Below, in pieces: positions 16,309 through 25,725 of a DNA stretch of 64,000 bases (the first letter of the stretch is position 1; the number at the start of each line of letters is the position of its first letter). Where the stretch lies: assembly GCF_003664125.1 (NCBI RefSeq), contig NZ_RCCP01000002.1:1-64000 (forward strand), written 5' to 3'. A model generated the notes under the pieces. That model did not search any database. It was not told where the DNA came from and worked only from the letters and a program-made list of their open reading frames with translations. The DNA comes from Planococcus citreus. Its GTDB lineage: Bacteria > Bacillota > Bacilli > Bacillales_A > Planococcaceae. The position numbers and the translations under genes are program-made.

Positions 16309-17403
16309 ATGAGAAGAAAGCTGGTGCTGATCCAATTGTCCAGGGCATTGGTGCCGATATTGGTCATGCTTCACCATTTATCGACGACCATGATGGATTA
16401 CTACGGGTTTAACATTTGGAACCTGGCGTATTTGCCGCTGACCGGTGGCGTCTATTATTTCTTTTCCTTGTCGGGGTTCATGGCTTATTATATTTACCGA
16501 CGAAAATTCGGAAAAAGAGGCCAATTATCGGATTTTCTGATCAATCGCTTCATTCGAATCTATCCACTGTACTGGGTTGTGACCTTGGTGTTTCTACTCC
16601 TGGCATTTCTCTTCCCATGGTTTGCAACGGGGGCGGAGCGGGACATGGCTGTCATTTTGACTTCGATTTTCCTAGTCCCGAATCCTGAATGGCAAGACCC
16701 GTTCTTGATCGTGGCCTGGTCATTGGAATATACCGTTTATTTTTATCTGATGTTTTCCGTGTTGTTTTTAAGCCCGCGCCTGCTCGGGAAGATACTGTTC
16801 GCCGCCTGGGGCATCCTTTCACTTGTAGGTGTCATCGGCATTGTCTATATCGATCATTTTCTGTTCGATTTTCTGTTTGCTTCCTATAATTTAATGTTCA
16901 TAGCGGGTGTATTTTGTGCCTGGCTCATTCTCCACGCCAACATACCGGTCATCATCGGGTATCTGTTCATCGCCTGTGGGTTGGTTGGTTTTCCTGTGAC
17001 ATGGATGAATGCGATAAATCCGTTTATGGAAGTCAGTTTTGAAATGAGCTCCAGCATCTCGATCATGTTGTTGTTGATTGGGCTTGGCGTGGTCGATTTG
17101 AAAAAGGATATCCATATTCCGAACGCGTTTCATCAACTTGGCAATGCCGCATTTGCGATTTATCTCGTCCATAATGTAGTGCTCGATGTATTCTCTGAAT
17201 GGATGGATCAAGCCGGTTTGCATGAAGTATTGGGCAATGTCGGCATGAGCTTGGTGCTCGTGGCTTTGATGATGTTTTTCGGGATTTTGGCGCATTTCAA
17301 GCTCGAACTGCCGCTGCACCGAATCTTTAAAGGCTGGCTGCAGCGAAACAAAACACCTGTTGTGGCGCCAAGTGATACAGACGCCGCGACGAAAAATACT
17401 TAA
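16309..17403 (+). CDS. acyltransferase 3 family membrane protein (OafA/YrhL type)
   Basis: This 364-residue protein has about ten membrane helices. Family features are LSRALVPILVMLHH, with the R-A...H-H pattern in helix 1, FFSLSGFMAYYIY, and RFIRIYPLYWVV, the R-x-x-R-I-x-P signature. The family transfers acyl groups to cell-wall sugars, exopolysaccharides or other carbohydrates from the cytoplasmic side. The ATG at 16309 follows AGAGGGGTGGG. No polysaccharide gene cluster flanks it, so the acceptor is unknown. A terminator follows immediately. Confidence 0.85.
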   Translation: MRRKLVLIQLSRALVPILVMLHHLSTTMMDYYGFNIWNLAYLPLTGGVYYFFSLSGFMAYYIYRRKFGKRGQLSDFLINRFIRIYPLYWVVTLVFLLLAFLFPWFATGAERDMAVILTSIFLVPNPEWQDPFLIVAWSLEYTVYFYLMFSVLFLSPRLLGKILFAAWGILSLVGVIGIVYIDHFLFDFLFASYNLMFIAGVFCAWLILHANIPVIIGYLFIACGLVGFPVTWMNAINPFMEVSFEMSSSISIMLLLIGLGVVDLKKDIHIPNAFHQLGNAAFAIYLVHNVVLDVFSEWMDQAGLHEVLGNVGMSLVLVALMMFFGILAHFKLELPLHRIFKGWLQRNKTPVVAPSDTDAATKNT

Positions 17404-17438
17404 AAATCCCCTAAGCGCTAAGGCTTAGGGGATTTTAT
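17402..17438. terminator. bidirectional terminator
   Basis: AAAATCCCCTAAG pairs with CTTAGGGGATTTT, with A and T runs on both sides. It lies between convergent genes. Confidence 0.9.
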
Positions 17439-17439
17439 C

Positions 17440-17859
17440 TTATTCAGGTTTATTCAATAAATTTTGCAAAGCCTTCTTTTCACGGTTGATTTCATCGACG
17501 GTGCGGACGCCCAATTTGCGGAAAATGACGATCGCCGGTGTCCAGCCTTGCAGCGCGTGCTGAATGATGGCTGCACTTGACGCTCCCGCTAGAAGCGCCC
17601 ATTTCCTGTTGCCCTTTACTGCCAAAAGAGTGGAAAGGGCTGCAACGGATGCCATATTTACTTTCATTAGGCGTTCAGTGTCCCATTCGTTGTCCAACTC
17701 GTTAATGCGCGCCCGGATTTCACTTTCGCCTTGGCGCTTGTAGTAATTGACCGAAGCTTCCGTTTCCCGTTCGATTTGCTGATTGATGTGGTCAGGTGTG
17801 TGGTCGTTCACTTTAGATTGTGTCGATGGCAATTGTTCTTTAGCTAAATCAAGTTCCAT
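17440..17859 (-). CDS. DUF2892-like protein with a membrane hairpin
   Basis: The preferred start is the ATG at 17859, because GGAGG (17872-17868) is 8 nt upstream, giving 139 residues. The N-terminal half is charged and helical (INQQIERETEASVNYYKRQ). It is followed by two short hydrophobic segments (VNMASVAALSTLLAVKG and WALLAGASSAAIIQHALQG) and the tail VIFRKLGVRTVDEINREKKAL. The tail matches the R-x-x-G-V-R-T-x-x-E-I-x-x-E-K pattern of DUF2892/YgaP-type membrane domains. No rhodanese domain is present. Function unknown. Confidence 0.65.
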   Translation of the reverse strand: MELDLAKEQLPSTQSKVNDHTPDHINQQIERETEASVNYYKRQGESEIRARINELDNEWDTERLMKVNMASVAALSTLLAVKGNRKWALLAGASSAAIIQHALQGWTPAIVIFRKLGVRTVDEINREKKALQNLLNKPE

Positions 17860-17955
17860 GAAAAAATCCTCCATTTCATTGCAAGTCCTGCTACTTGTAT
17901 TCCGCAAATGGCTTTTCTTTAAACCCTTAAGTTCATGCAAGCCTTGTAGAGAAAC

Positions 17956-18528
17956 TCAGTCGATGCTATCTGTCTGGTCTTTCATGATTTGTTCATCCAT
18001 CGGGCCGACAATTTTTTGGGCGATTTCGCCTTTCGTGTTGAGGATGTACGTTGTCGGCACAGTACGGATTTGATACGTTTGGGCGGTGCTTCCGGTTTCG
18101 TCCATTGGAATGGAGAAAGTCAAACCGAATTCATCGATAAACGAGCGAATCGCTTCATCTCCGTTATCTTGTGCGGTCAGGTTAACTGCCAGGATAACGA
18201 CATCGCCGTCTGCGTTGTTTTCGTGAAATTCCTGCATATGCGGCATTTCAGCTCGACATGGGGGACACCAGGTCGCCCAGAAGTTCAAGATGACTTTTTT
18301 GCCGCGGTAATCGGATAGTTTGACCGTTTCGCCATTTTGGTCAGTCAATGTGAAATCGGGAGCTACCTGCCCTTGTGAGAGGCCTTCGGCAAGTGGCGCA
18401 TCTTGTGCGCTTGCGGAAGTGGCGGATTCGCTCGTGTCGATTGGCTGAGCATCTTCTTCAAAAAAATTGATGGCAATGATGGCGATCGCTGCAAGCAGCA
18501 ATATGCCGATGATGGCTTTTTTTATCAT
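17956..18528 (-). CDS. membrane-anchored TlpA/ResA-type thiol-disulfide oxidoreductase
   Basis: The protein has 190 residues: one N-terminal anchor helix (IIGILLLAAIAIIAINF), an acidic linker, then a thioredoxin-fold AhpC-TSA/Redoxin domain. WCPPC places the active Cys pair at about 88 and 91. QIRTVPTTYIL supplies the cis-Pro. Proteins of this type reduce or oxidise exported Cys, for example apocytochrome c (ResA) or spore proteins (StoA). The gene overlaps the upstream membrane gene by 4 bp, so the two are coexpressed. Electron supply from CcdA (61230-61940) is plausible but is inference. Confidence 0.88.
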   Translation of the reverse strand: MIKKAIIGILLLAAIAIIAINFFEEDAQPIDTSESATSASAQDAPLAEGLSQGQVAPDFTLTDQNGETVKLSDYRGKKVILNFWATWCPPCRAEMPHMQEFHENNADGDVVILAVNLTAQDNGDEAIRSFIDEFGLTFSIPMDETGSTAQTYQIRTVPTTYILNTKGEIAQKIVGPMDEQIMKDQTDSID

Positions 18529-19145
18529 ATGCTCGGTCCTTTCTGTTCAAGACGTATGTACATGGCGACCGTGAATGCGGCAACAATAATGAGTGTCGCA
18601 TTTTGCCAAGTCACTAGTGGGCCAAATGCGCTTAGGATGAGCAGTTCCACTGTGAAAAATGCGGCAAGCAATAAGCTGTTCGGAACGTCTGGCCGTTTTC
18701 CCAGCACGCGGATGGCCACGATAGCTGCTGCGAAAAGAGCGGTTTGAAGGGCTGCTTGCACAAACTCGGCGTCAAAATATTGCAGGATGGACTGATACGC
18801 CAGAAAAAACAATAACCAGGCAGTGGCAGCCTGTTCCGCCACAGCAGCCTGTTTTCTTTGTGCCAGGGCCAAATAGCCGATAAGCAATGCTATGGCGAGC
18901 AAATGGCCGTACAACCCGCCGTTGAAATAAAGAATCGATAAAGGCATGTCAAGAAAATGCTGTAAATTGAAAACGATGTAGCTGAGCTTCCACGTCAAGA
19001 TGTAAAGCGCCAAAGCGTTCCAGTACCATTCGCCAGGTTTATGCCCAATCGCGGCGCGCATCAGCAAGCTTACTGCAGCGGCTGCCAACAGCACAGAAAC
19101 CCATACCGCAGGCACCGTCAAGTGAAGTATCCGAACATAGTTCAC
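18525..19145 (-). CDS. polytopic membrane protein paired with the TlpA-like gene
   Basis: The protein has 206 residues and about six hydrophobic helices. It starts at the GTG at 19145 and overlaps the TlpA-like start by 4 bp. NALALYILTWKLSYIVFN and LYFNGGLYGHLLAI are distinctive. The latter recalls prolipoprotein diacylglyceryl transferase, but the catalytic Lgt signature is absent. A nine-codon ORF with GGAGG in front ends in TAGTG, overlapping the start, which suggests possible translational coupling. The role is unknown. Conserved pairing with the thioredoxin suggests a redox partner or anchor. Confidence 0.65.
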   Translation of the reverse strand: MNYVRILHLTVPAVWVSVLLAAAAVSLLMRAAIGHKPGEWYWNALALYILTWKLSYIVFNLQHFLDMPLSILYFNGGLYGHLLAIALLIGYLALAQRKQAAVAEQAATAWLLFFLAYQSILQYFDAEFVQAALQTALFAAAIVAIRVLGKRPDVPNSLLLAAFFTVELLILSAFGPLVTWQNATLIIVAAFTVAMYIRLEQKGPSI

Positions 19146-19298
19146 TAACTTTGTCCCGCCCGGTGTCTATTCATTATAAAGATACCTCCGTCCGTATTGA
19201 AAATCTTATGCCTGGCGATTTCCATTATAGCGGAAAGTATGAGCTTTTCATCTCTTTTGATTGTCAAAATAGTGAGCAGTTTTATCCAATAAATGAAC

Positions 19299-19336
19299 AA
19301 TAGCCTGGCTGCGAACTAGTTCACAGCCAGGCTATT
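19299..19336 (-). terminator. terminator of the NAD(P)HX dehydratase gene
   Basis: AATAGCCTGGCTG pairs with CAGCCAGGCTATT in a long perfect stem, 30 bp beyond the stop of the 19366 gene. The T tract on the minus strand is weak. Confidence 0.7.
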
Positions 19337-19365
19337 TCACGTGTGACGATTTTCTGAACAAAGGA

Positions 19366-20220
19366 TCACTCGTATTGTTTCCATACTTCCGGCAGCAGCT
19401 TTGCGATATCGTGTGCAAGCATTGTGTGGGGGGAGCGGGTTTTGATGAATTCGTCCGCACAGGCACCGTGCAAGTAGACGGCATTTAAGACGGCATGGCG
19501 CCAGTTTTCGTGACAGCACAGCATGCCGAGCATCATGCCGGTCAGCATATCGCCCGTGCCGCCTTTTGCAAGCGCGGCATTTCCTGTCGGGTTGTGGAAC
19601 AGTTCGCCGTCCGGGAAAGCGATTGTTGTGCGGGGGCCTTTCAAGACGATGGTCAAGTCATGCTCCATGGCAAATGCCGAGGCACATGCACCGGGAGACT
19701 CGGCCATCTGGTCTGTTGAATATCCTGAGATCCGGCTGAATTCACCGGCGTGCGGCGTCAAGATGAGCGGTGCGCTTCTTTTCACATAGCTTCGTTCACT
19801 CAATGCGCCGGCGTCGAGTATGAGAGGGGCAGGTGAATTCAGCAAACTGTCAATAGCCGCTTCGGTCACTGCATCCGGTAAGGTGCCAGGCCCACATGCG
19901 ATGGCTTTATAGGAAGTGAGTGAATGGGTGCCATTGGCGATATGGATCAGCGCATCTGGCACATACGTCGCTTCGGCCGCCGCGTGAGCGATGCTGCGGA
20001 TGGTTTCGCGGTAAGTCCCGATTGCCAATTTTCCGACGCCGCTTGTTAGCGCGCCGAGCCCGGAAATCAAGGCAGCCCCGGGCATGTCCGGGCCTCCAGC
20101 TACTAATAACGCAGTGCCGAACACGCCTTTATGGCTGTCTTGTGCGCGTTTTGGCAATGTGCTGCGCACCATTTCCTGCGACCAGATGATGCTGTCTTGC
20201 GGGATTTGTGGATCGTTCAT
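19366..20220 (-). CDS. nnrD: ADP/ATP-dependent NAD(P)H-hydrate dehydratase
   Basis: The protein is 284 residues, the length of B. subtilis YxkO. It is a ribokinase-fold repair enzyme that dehydrates damaged (S)-NAD(P)HX back to NAD(P)H using ADP or ATP. Signature segments are LLVAGGPDMPGAALISGLGA, CGPGTL, LTPHAGEFSRI and NPTGNAALAKGGTGDMLTGM near residue 220. The epimerase domain found in fused bacterial versions is absent, so this is the dehydratase alone. It is transcribed alone. The ATG has GGAGG upstream on the minus strand. Confidence 0.92.
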   Translation of the reverse strand: MNDPQIPQDSIIWSQEMVRSTLPKRAQDSHKGVFGTALLVAGGPDMPGAALISGLGALTSGVGKLAIGTYRETIRSIAHAAAEATYVPDALIHIANGTHSLTSYKAIACGPGTLPDAVTEAAIDSLLNSPAPLILDAGALSERSYVKRSAPLILTPHAGEFSRISGYSTDQMAESPGACASAFAMEHDLTIVLKGPRTTIAFPDGELFHNPTGNAALAKGGTGDMLTGMMLGMLCCHENWRHAVLNAVYLHGACADEFIKTRSPHTMLAHDIAKLLPEVWKQYE

Positions 20221-20549
20221 ATGATAACCTCCAGTTTCTTCCTTGATGGTATAACTGTAGCCGATTCAGGGCAATAGGCAAACCCAAAAGCGCCAATTAT
20301 AGAAACTGACGGAGGGACCAGTTTTTTACTGATGAATATCTTCAGCCTTCAACTGGATGCTGCGGGTATTTCGTCCCACGAAACAATGAAAATCAGCGAG
20401 CTCAAAATTTGCTCTCCGGCAATGGTAACGGGCGAAGGACGGTTGGCGCTGTGGATTATATATCCAAAGGACTGAAATTTCTGACAACTATAGGCAAGCT
20501 TAACAAGCTTTGCTATACTCAGCCTATTCAATTAAAAGGAGTGGGGATA
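20221..20549. other. intergenic region before the M14 peptidase
   Basis: The stretch is 329 bp. A 47-codon frame (20332-20475, starting MNIFSLQLDAAGISSHET) is open but has only a distant GGAGGG, so I do not call it a gene. GCAAGCTT/AAGCTTTGC at about 20494-20513 is an imperfect inverted repeat just before TATACT (20514-20519), a likely -10 for the peptidase. I looked for c-di-GMP, SAM and c-di-AMP riboswitch patterns and saw none convincingly. Confidence 0.35.
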
Positions 20550-21746
20550 GTGAAAAAACACATATTCAAGACAATGACCATGGCGGGGCTTTGTGCCATG
20601 CTTGCGATGCCAGTGCAAGCGGCAGAACCTGCACAGCCGACTGAACACCATCACGACAATGCCATTTCCGGGTTTATCGATTATGCGGAGCTGCAAAAAG
20701 AACTCCAACGCATCGAAGCCAATAGCAAAGGCTCAGTTTCTGTTGATGTTGCTGGCCAATCATTCGAAGGCCGCGATATTTATACTGCGACTGTCGGGAC
20801 GGGTGACAAAGTGCTGCTGATCCAAAGTGAGATTCACGGAAACGAAAAAACAGGCACCGTGGCCATTTTGAATATGTTGAAAACCCTATCTGGCAACTCG
20901 AAAGCGGCTAAAGCCTTGCGCGATGAAGTGACGATCGTCTTCATGCCGATGATGAACCCAGATGCCTCAGAAGGCGATAAGCGCCGCAATAGCATGACAT
21001 GGAGCGATGTCGTGGCGGATTATCCCGAACTCGCCGCTGCAACGCCATCATGGAATTATTTAGACCGCGGCGTCAGCCAAAGCTATGATTACGGCGCCAA
21101 TCCAGGCTTTGATGTGAACCGCGACTTTAACCCAGACCTGGATTATGTACCACAAGCCGAAGATTTCCCTGGGGCATCGAACGAACCGGGCTGGTTTATC
21201 ACGAAAGAAGCCCAAGTTTCACGCGACGTCTATAAATCATTGCAAGCAGAATACGGCACCGTCGACGTCTTTATCGACCTGCATCATCAAGGGATGTATT
21301 ATGTCGATGGCACGCCAGATCCAGTCACATTATCGCTGTCCGCCCAATTCGTTCCGGACCCATCCAGTGCTGAAGGGGCGAAATACAGCGACTATGCAGA
21401 CCAATACGATTATGATTTTTCACGCCAGTTGAATGTGGCGGCGTATGAGGAGCTGCAGTCCTACGGCAATTCGAAATTCACCAATATCTCGCTTTATTCA
21501 CAAGGGCTCGATTTGCCGGGCACAGCGCTTGGCAGCTATGCATTGAATGGCAGCGGCACCGTGTTGTTTGAAGTACGCGGCCAAACCCAGTCGCTTGGGC
21601 AGAAAGAAAAAGGCCAATTGGTCAAATCGGTAGAGCGCGGCTTGACGGCCATTGTCGAAGGGGTAGCCGATGACAGCGTCTATTCATTGGACCCGGAAGA
21701 CTATGAAGACATTCCATTGACTTCCTATAGCCCATCCAGCAATTGA
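20550..21746 (+). CDS. secreted M14-family zinc carboxypeptidase
   Basis: This 398-residue protein starts at the GTG at 20550 after AAAGGAG. A Sec signal peptide with the core TMAGLCAMLAMPVQA is predicted to be cut after Ala at about residue 25. The M14 zinc site appears as SEIHGNEKTG (His and Glu ligands) and FIDLHHQG (third His). MPMMNPDASEGDKRRNSM carries the substrate-binding Asn-Arg region, and FEVRGQ near the C-terminus carries the catalytic Glu. It should trim C-terminal residues from peptides or cell-wall stems outside the cell. It is monocistronic. Confidence 0.88.
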   Translation: MKKHIFKTMTMAGLCAMLAMPVQAAEPAQPTEHHHDNAISGFIDYAELQKELQRIEANSKGSVSVDVAGQSFEGRDIYTATVGTGDKVLLIQSEIHGNEKTGTVAILNMLKTLSGNSKAAKALRDEVTIVFMPMMNPDASEGDKRRNSMTWSDVVADYPELAAATPSWNYLDRGVSQSYDYGANPGFDVNRDFNPDLDYVPQAEDFPGASNEPGWFITKEAQVSRDVYKSLQAEYGTVDVFIDLHHQGMYYVDGTPDPVTLSLSAQFVPDPSSAEGAKYSDYADQYDYDFSRQLNVAAYEELQSYGNSKFTNISLYSQGLDLPGTALGSYALNGSGTVLFEVRGQTQSLGQKEKGQLVKSVERGLTAIVEGVADDSVYSLDPEDYEDIPLTSYSPSSN

Positions 21747-21751
21747 TGAGA

Positions 21752-21781
21752 AACGCCGCCGAATTCTGGCGGCGTTTTTAT
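21752..21781 (+). terminator. terminator of the M14 gene
   Basis: AACGCCGCC (21752-21760) pairs with GGCGGCGTT (21768-21776) around GAATTCT, followed by T. Confidence 0.9.
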
Positions 21782-21845
21782 GTGCCGAGTTGTGGGGCAA
21801 GCAAGAGCTTTGGTAGACTGAAGACAAACAGAAAGGGGTGCCAGC

Positions 21846-22781
21846 ATGGCAATCAGCAAGTTGAACGACCGCATTCAGTTGATCGATGGTTTCGATCTCG
21901 GCCTGGAACAGCGAACAGGCAGCTACGTCATCATGGAACAGCAGCTGACCATTATTGAAACAGGTCCGAGCCCGTCGGTGGAGCATGTGAAACAAGGATT
22001 GAAAGAACTCGGCATTTCACTCGATGAGGTCCGCTACATCATCGTGACCCATATCCACCTCGACCACGCCGGTGGAGCGGGCTTATTATTGCAGGACTGC
22101 CCGAACGCGACGCTCATCGTGCACCCGAAAGGCGCCAGGCATCTGGCAGACCCGAGCCGACTCATCGCCGGCGCACGCGCAGTATACGGCGACAAATTCG
22201 ATGATCTGTTCAATCCGATCGTTCCGGTGCCCGAACACCGCATCGCTATCAAAACGGAAGGCGACCGGCTGCAAATCGGTCCGGACTGTTCGCTTGAGTT
22301 CTGGGATACGCCGGGCCATGCCAAGCATCATTTCGGCATCTTAGACCCGGTATCGAATGGGTTTTTCGTAGGGGATACGGCCGGCATCCGTTATGCACAG
22401 CTGATTGAAGACGGCATCGACTTTTACTTGCCGTCCACCTCACCGAACCAATTCGACCCGGAGGCGATGAAGGCATCCATCGAACGAATGGAAAGTCAGC
22501 AACTCGATGTGCTTTATTTCGGGCATTTCGGCGCTGCGCATAACCCTGATGCAGCACTAGAGCAGGTGCTGGAATGGCTAGAGTTGTTTGTTGAAGAAGG
22601 AGCGGTGGCCTATCAGAACAAAGAATCCGCAGATCAATTGGCAAAACGTCTGCTGGCACCGGTTATGGCGCAGCTGGCGGAAAAAGGCGCCAAACAGCCG
22701 CACCGCGTGATGCCTTATATCGAGATGGACTTACAGGTCAGCGCACAGGGCCTATTGGATTATTTCCATAGACAAGGCTAA
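21846..22781 (+). CDS. MBL-fold metallo-hydrolase
   Basis: This 311-residue protein has the metallo-beta-lactamase signature THIHLDHAGG (His69, His71, Asp73, His74), then WDTPGHAKHHFG (third ligand), VGDTAG (bridging Asp) and YFGHFGAAHN (last His). It belongs to the glyoxalase II-like group; the substrate cannot be assigned. AAAGGGGTG precedes the ATG. It is followed after 112 bp by an SDR gene on the same strand with no terminator between, so cotranscription is possible. Confidence 0.87.
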   Translation: MAISKLNDRIQLIDGFDLGLEQRTGSYVIMEQQLTIIETGPSPSVEHVKQGLKELGISLDEVRYIIVTHIHLDHAGGAGLLLQDCPNATLIVHPKGARHLADPSRLIAGARAVYGDKFDDLFNPIVPVPEHRIAIKTEGDRLQIGPDCSLEFWDTPGHAKHHFGILDPVSNGFFVGDTAGIRYAQLIEDGIDFYLPSTSPNQFDPEAMKASIERMESQQLDVLYFGHFGAAHNPDAALEQVLEWLELFVEEGAVAYQNKESADQLAKRLLAPVMAQLAEKGAKQPHRVMPYIEMDLQVSAQGLLDYFHRQG

Positions 22782-22893
22782 GGCGGCTGGAGAAAAAATG
22801 TCGCCCTCAGGCAAACAGCCGGTTTACCGCCGCCCGTTTAGGGGCAAAGACTAGGGCAGAGAAAATTCATTTACCTGAAGGGCGGAAAATAAA

Positions 22894-23616
22894 GTGGCAC
22901 AAGTGTTAACGGAAAAGACAGCAATCATTACAGGAGCAGGGCGCGGCATCGGCCGGGCAACCGCCCTAGCACTGGCCAATGAAGGCGTGGCCGTCGGGCT
23001 GATCGCCAGAACCGAAAAAGAAATCGAACAATTGGCGCAGGAGATCCGTTCGTTGCGTGGCCGCGCAGCATTTGCGGTTGCGGATGTGTCGGATCCAAAG
23101 CAAGTTGAAGCGGCCGTCCAGAAATTGACCGACGAACTCGGCACGATCGATATCCTCATCAACAACGCAGGAATCGGGAAATACGGCAAGTTCATGGAAC
23201 TCGAGACCGAGGATTGGCAAAATATGCTCAATATCAATTTGATGGGCATGGTCCACATGACCAAAGCGGTGCTTCCGCAGATGGTGGAAAAACAGGGAGG
23301 CGATATCGTCAACATCTCCTCTTCATCAGGACTCAAAGGCACGAAAGGCTCGAGCGCCTATAGCGCATCGAAATTCGCGGTGCTCGGCATGAGCGAGGCT
23401 TTGATGCAGGAAGTGCGCCCTGACAATATCCGTGTCTTCGCTTTGGCACCGAGCCGTGTCGTGACGGGCATGACTGATTCCGGCAATGAAACGGAACAGG
23501 AAAAAGAGAAGTTCATGCAGCCGGAAGACATCGCGGAATACATCGTTTCGCAATTGAAATTGAATCCGCGGATCTTTATCCCTTTATCGAAACAATGGGC
23601 GACCAACCCATTTTGA
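22894..23616 (+). CDS. short-chain dehydrogenase/reductase (FabG-like)
   Basis: This 240-residue classical SDR has TGAGRGIG as the NAD(P) loop (residues 14-21), NNAG at about 90-93, Ser near 143 and YSASK (Tyr156, Lys160) as the catalytic set. Annotation pipelines often call this group 3-oxoacyl-ACP reductase. As it lies outside a fatty-acid cluster, its substrate is open. It starts at GTG 22894 with AGGGCGG upstream and ends at a strong terminator shared with ptsI. Confidence 0.88.
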   Translation: MAQVLTEKTAIITGAGRGIGRATALALANEGVAVGLIARTEKEIEQLAQEIRSLRGRAAFAVADVSDPKQVEAAVQKLTDELGTIDILINNAGIGKYGKFMELETEDWQNMLNINLMGMVHMTKAVLPQMVEKQGGDIVNISSSSGLKGTKGSSAYSASKFAVLGMSEALMQEVRPDNIRVFALAPSRVVTGMTDSGNETEQEKEKFMQPEDIAEYIVSQLKLNPRIFIPLSKQWATNPF

Positions 23617-23623
23617 CCAGACG

Positions 23624-23665
23624 AAAAACCCCTGAATGCCTTTTTGGCGTTCAGGGGTTTTTTTA
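23624..23665. terminator. bidirectional terminator
   Basis: AAAAACCCCTGAAtGCC pairs with GGCgTTCAGGGGTTTTT between the convergent SDR and ptsI genes. The T run overlaps the last bases of ptsI. Confidence 0.9.
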
Positions 23666-25375
23666 GCTGATTCCTTTAACGTACGCTTCCACTTCTTGAG
23701 AAGACGAGAGCGCAAGGATGTGGCCAGTATGCGAAGCCATTTCTTGCTTAGACAAACGGCTGATCTGCGCACGTGCCTTCAAGACAGAAGAAGCGCTCAT
23801 GGAGAATTCATCTAAGCCGAGCCCGAGAAGAATCGGGATGGCGATGTCATCGCCGGCCATCTCGCCGCACATGCCTGCCCATTTTCCTTCTTTATGGGCG
23901 GCGTCGATAACCATCTTCACTAAGCGCAAGATTGCTGGGTTGAACGGCTGGTAAAGATACGACACCCGTTCGTTCATGCGGTCTGCAGCCATCGTGTACT
24001 GGATCAAGTCGTTCGTGCCGATGGAGAAGAAATCCACTTCTTTGGCGAAGACATCCGCCATAACGGCGGTAGAAGGAATCTCCACCATGATGCCGACTTC
24101 GATTGAGTCGCTCACTGCGATGCCCACCTCCAGTAATTTGGCCTTTTCTTCTGCAAGCATTGCTTTTCCTTGGCGGAATTCTTCTACCGTTGCAATCATC
24201 GGGAACATGATCTTCAAATTGCCATGTACACTTGCGCGCAATAGGGCACGCAGTTGCGTTCTGAAGAGATCCGGCATCTCTAAGCACAAGCGGATTGCGC
24301 GCAGGCCGAGGAATGGATTCAGTTCTTTCGGCAAGTCCAGATACGTGAGTTCCTTATCGCCGCCGATGTCGAGCGTCCGGACAACAGTCGGCTTGCCGTT
24401 CATGCCTTTTAAGACTTTAGAATAGGCGTCAAATTGTTCGTCTTCTGTCGGGAAGGTGTCTCTTCCCATATAGAGAAACTCGGTGCGGTAAAGGCCGATG
24501 CCTTCTGCGCCATGTTCGAGCACGCCGGCAAGGTCTTTCGGCGTGCCGATATTGGCGGCAAGTTCCACATGCTGCCCGTCGGCACTTATCGTCGGCTCAT
24601 CTTTGAGCTTGGCCCATTCAGCTTTTTGGGCGTCATAGGCTGACTTTTCCTGCTCGAACTGCTGGATAGTCGCTGCGTCAGGATCGACGATGATTTTACC
24701 TTCCAAGCCATCAATAATTACCGTTTGGCCATTGCGGATCGTTGCCATGGCGTTTTGTGCGCCGACCACTGCCGGGATTTCCAAGGTGCGTGCAAGGATG
24801 GCCGAATGCGAAGTGCGCCCGCCGATGTCGGTAATGAAGCCTTTGACGAACTGGGCATTCAATTGGACGGTATCGGAAGGTGTCAAATCTTCTGCGATGA
24901 CGATGACTTCCTCATCGATCATGCTCGGGTCTTGGATCTTCACGCCGAGCAGATGGGACAGCAGGCGTTTGCGGACGTCGCGGATGTCGGCTGCGCGTTC
25001 TTTCATATAGTCATTGTCCATCGCTTCGAACATCGTGATGAACATATCACTTGTTTCCTGCAACGCAAATTCCGCATTGACGCTATCAGTTACAATGCGC
25101 TCTTTGATCGGCCCAATCAGTTCAGGGTCGCTCAAGACGAGCAAATGAGCACCGAAAATCGCGGCTTCCTTGTCGCTGATCTGCTGTGCGGTCTTTTCCT
25201 GGATGACTTCAAGTTCGGCGGCCGATTGAGCAACGGCCGCATCAAAGCGCGCGATTTCTTCTGCAGGATTGCCCACTTGCAGCTGTTCGACGGTCAATTC
25301 CGGATTTTCCAGTCGGAACGCTTTGGCGATGGCGATCCCGGTGGAGGCTGCGATACCGGAGAGAGGGCTTGTCAT
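23663..25375 (-). CDS. ptsI: phosphoenolpyruvate-protein phosphotransferase (PTS enzyme I)
   Basis: The protein has 570 residues, typical for Gram-positive enzyme I. It takes phosphate from PEP and passes it to HPr. The N-terminal domain carries the phosphorylated His190 in [11 protein letters not shown]. The C-terminal PEP-binding barrel shows [33 protein letters not shown] and the Cys-containing GMCGEMAGD. The start overlaps the ptsH stop by 4 bp, so the two are translationally coupled. It is cytoplasmic and feeds the fructose permease encoded divergently next door, as well as other permeases. Confidence 0.97.
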   Translation of the reverse strand: MTSPLSGIAASTGIAIAKAFRLENPELTVEQLQVGNPAEEIARFDAAVAQSAAELEVIQEKTAQQISDKEAAIFGAHLLVLSDPELIGPIKERIVTDSVNAEFALQETSDMFITMFEAMDNDYMKERAADIRDVRKRLLSHLLGVKIQDPSMIDEEVIVIAEDLTPSDTVQLNAQFVKGFITDIGGRTSHSAILARTLEIPAVVGAQNAMATIRNGQTVIIDGLEGKIIVDPDAATIQQFEQEKSAYDAQKAEWAKLKDEPTISADGQHVELAANIGTPKDLAGVLEHGAEGIGLYRTEFLYMGRDTFPTEDEQFDAYSKVLKGMNGKPTVVRTLDIGGDKELTYLDLPKELNPFLGLRAIRLCLEMPDLFRTQLRALLRASVHGNLKIMFPMIATVEEFRQGKAMLAEEKAKLLEVGIAVSDSIEVGIMVEIPSTAVMADVFAKEVDFFSIGTNDLIQYTMAADRMNERVSYLYQPFNPAILRLVKMVIDAAHKEGKWAGMCGEMAGDDIAIPILLGLGLDEFSMSASSVLKARAQISRLSKQEMASHTGHILALSSSQEVEAYVKGIS

Positions 25376-25641
25376 TGGTTGGAGATCCCTTCCGCTTTCA
25401 GCACTTCGTCGATTTTAGCCATCGCTTCTTCTTCGTCCGTTCCGTCCGCAGCAATCGTCACGGTTGACCCGGAAGCAATGCCGAGCGACATGACGCCGAG
25501 AATCGATTTTAAGTTGACTTGCTTGCCGTTGAAGCCGAGCGTGATGTCCGATTGGAATTTCGAGATCGAACCGACCAGTGCGGATGCCGGGCGAGCGTGG
25601 ATGCCTGCTTCGTCTGTAATTGTATATTGTTTTTCTACCAT
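25372..25641 (-). CDS. ptsH: HPr phosphocarrier protein
   Basis: This 89-residue HPr carries His15 in AGIHARPAS, phosphorylated by enzyme I, and Ser46 in [11 protein letters not shown], the HPr kinase site used for CcpA-dependent catabolite repression. GGAGGAA precedes the ATG. It is first in the ptsH-ptsI pair, transcribed away from fruRKA. A second HPr-like gene is at 29485-29760. This copy, coupled to ptsI, is presumably the main one. Confidence 0.97.
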   Translation of the reverse strand: MVEKQYTITDEAGIHARPASALVGSISKFQSDITLGFNGKQVNLKSILGVMSLGIASGSTVTIAADGTDEEEAMAKIDEVLKAEGISNQ

Positions 25642-25680
25642 GATGAGTTCCTCCTATAATATGCGTGTATTTGAGCGGGA

Positions 25681-25700
25681 TTCATTCACTTTTGAATGAA
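25681..25700. promoter_or_regulatory. inverted repeat, candidate FruR operator
   Basis: TTCATTCA and TGAATGAA flank four bases in the divergent ptsH/fruR intergenic region, and a related half-site TGAATGA occurs at 25713-25719. Such repeats are expected for an autoregulating DeoR-type FruR. Binding is inferred. Confidence 0.4.
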
Positions 25701-25725
25701 TTTGACTGCTTATGAATGATTATGA

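Noticed and set aside
20332-20475. 47-codon ORF before the M14 peptidase, and possible riboswitch fold
   Set aside because: Ribosome-like GGAGGG is 15 nt away, and no riboswitch consensus (c-di-GMP, SAM, c-di-AMP) could be matched.
24725-25699. 324-codon plus-strand ORF opposite ptsH-ptsI
   Set aside because: Antisense shadow of a clear ptsI/ptsH pair with matching wobble composition; no ribosome site and no recognisable family.
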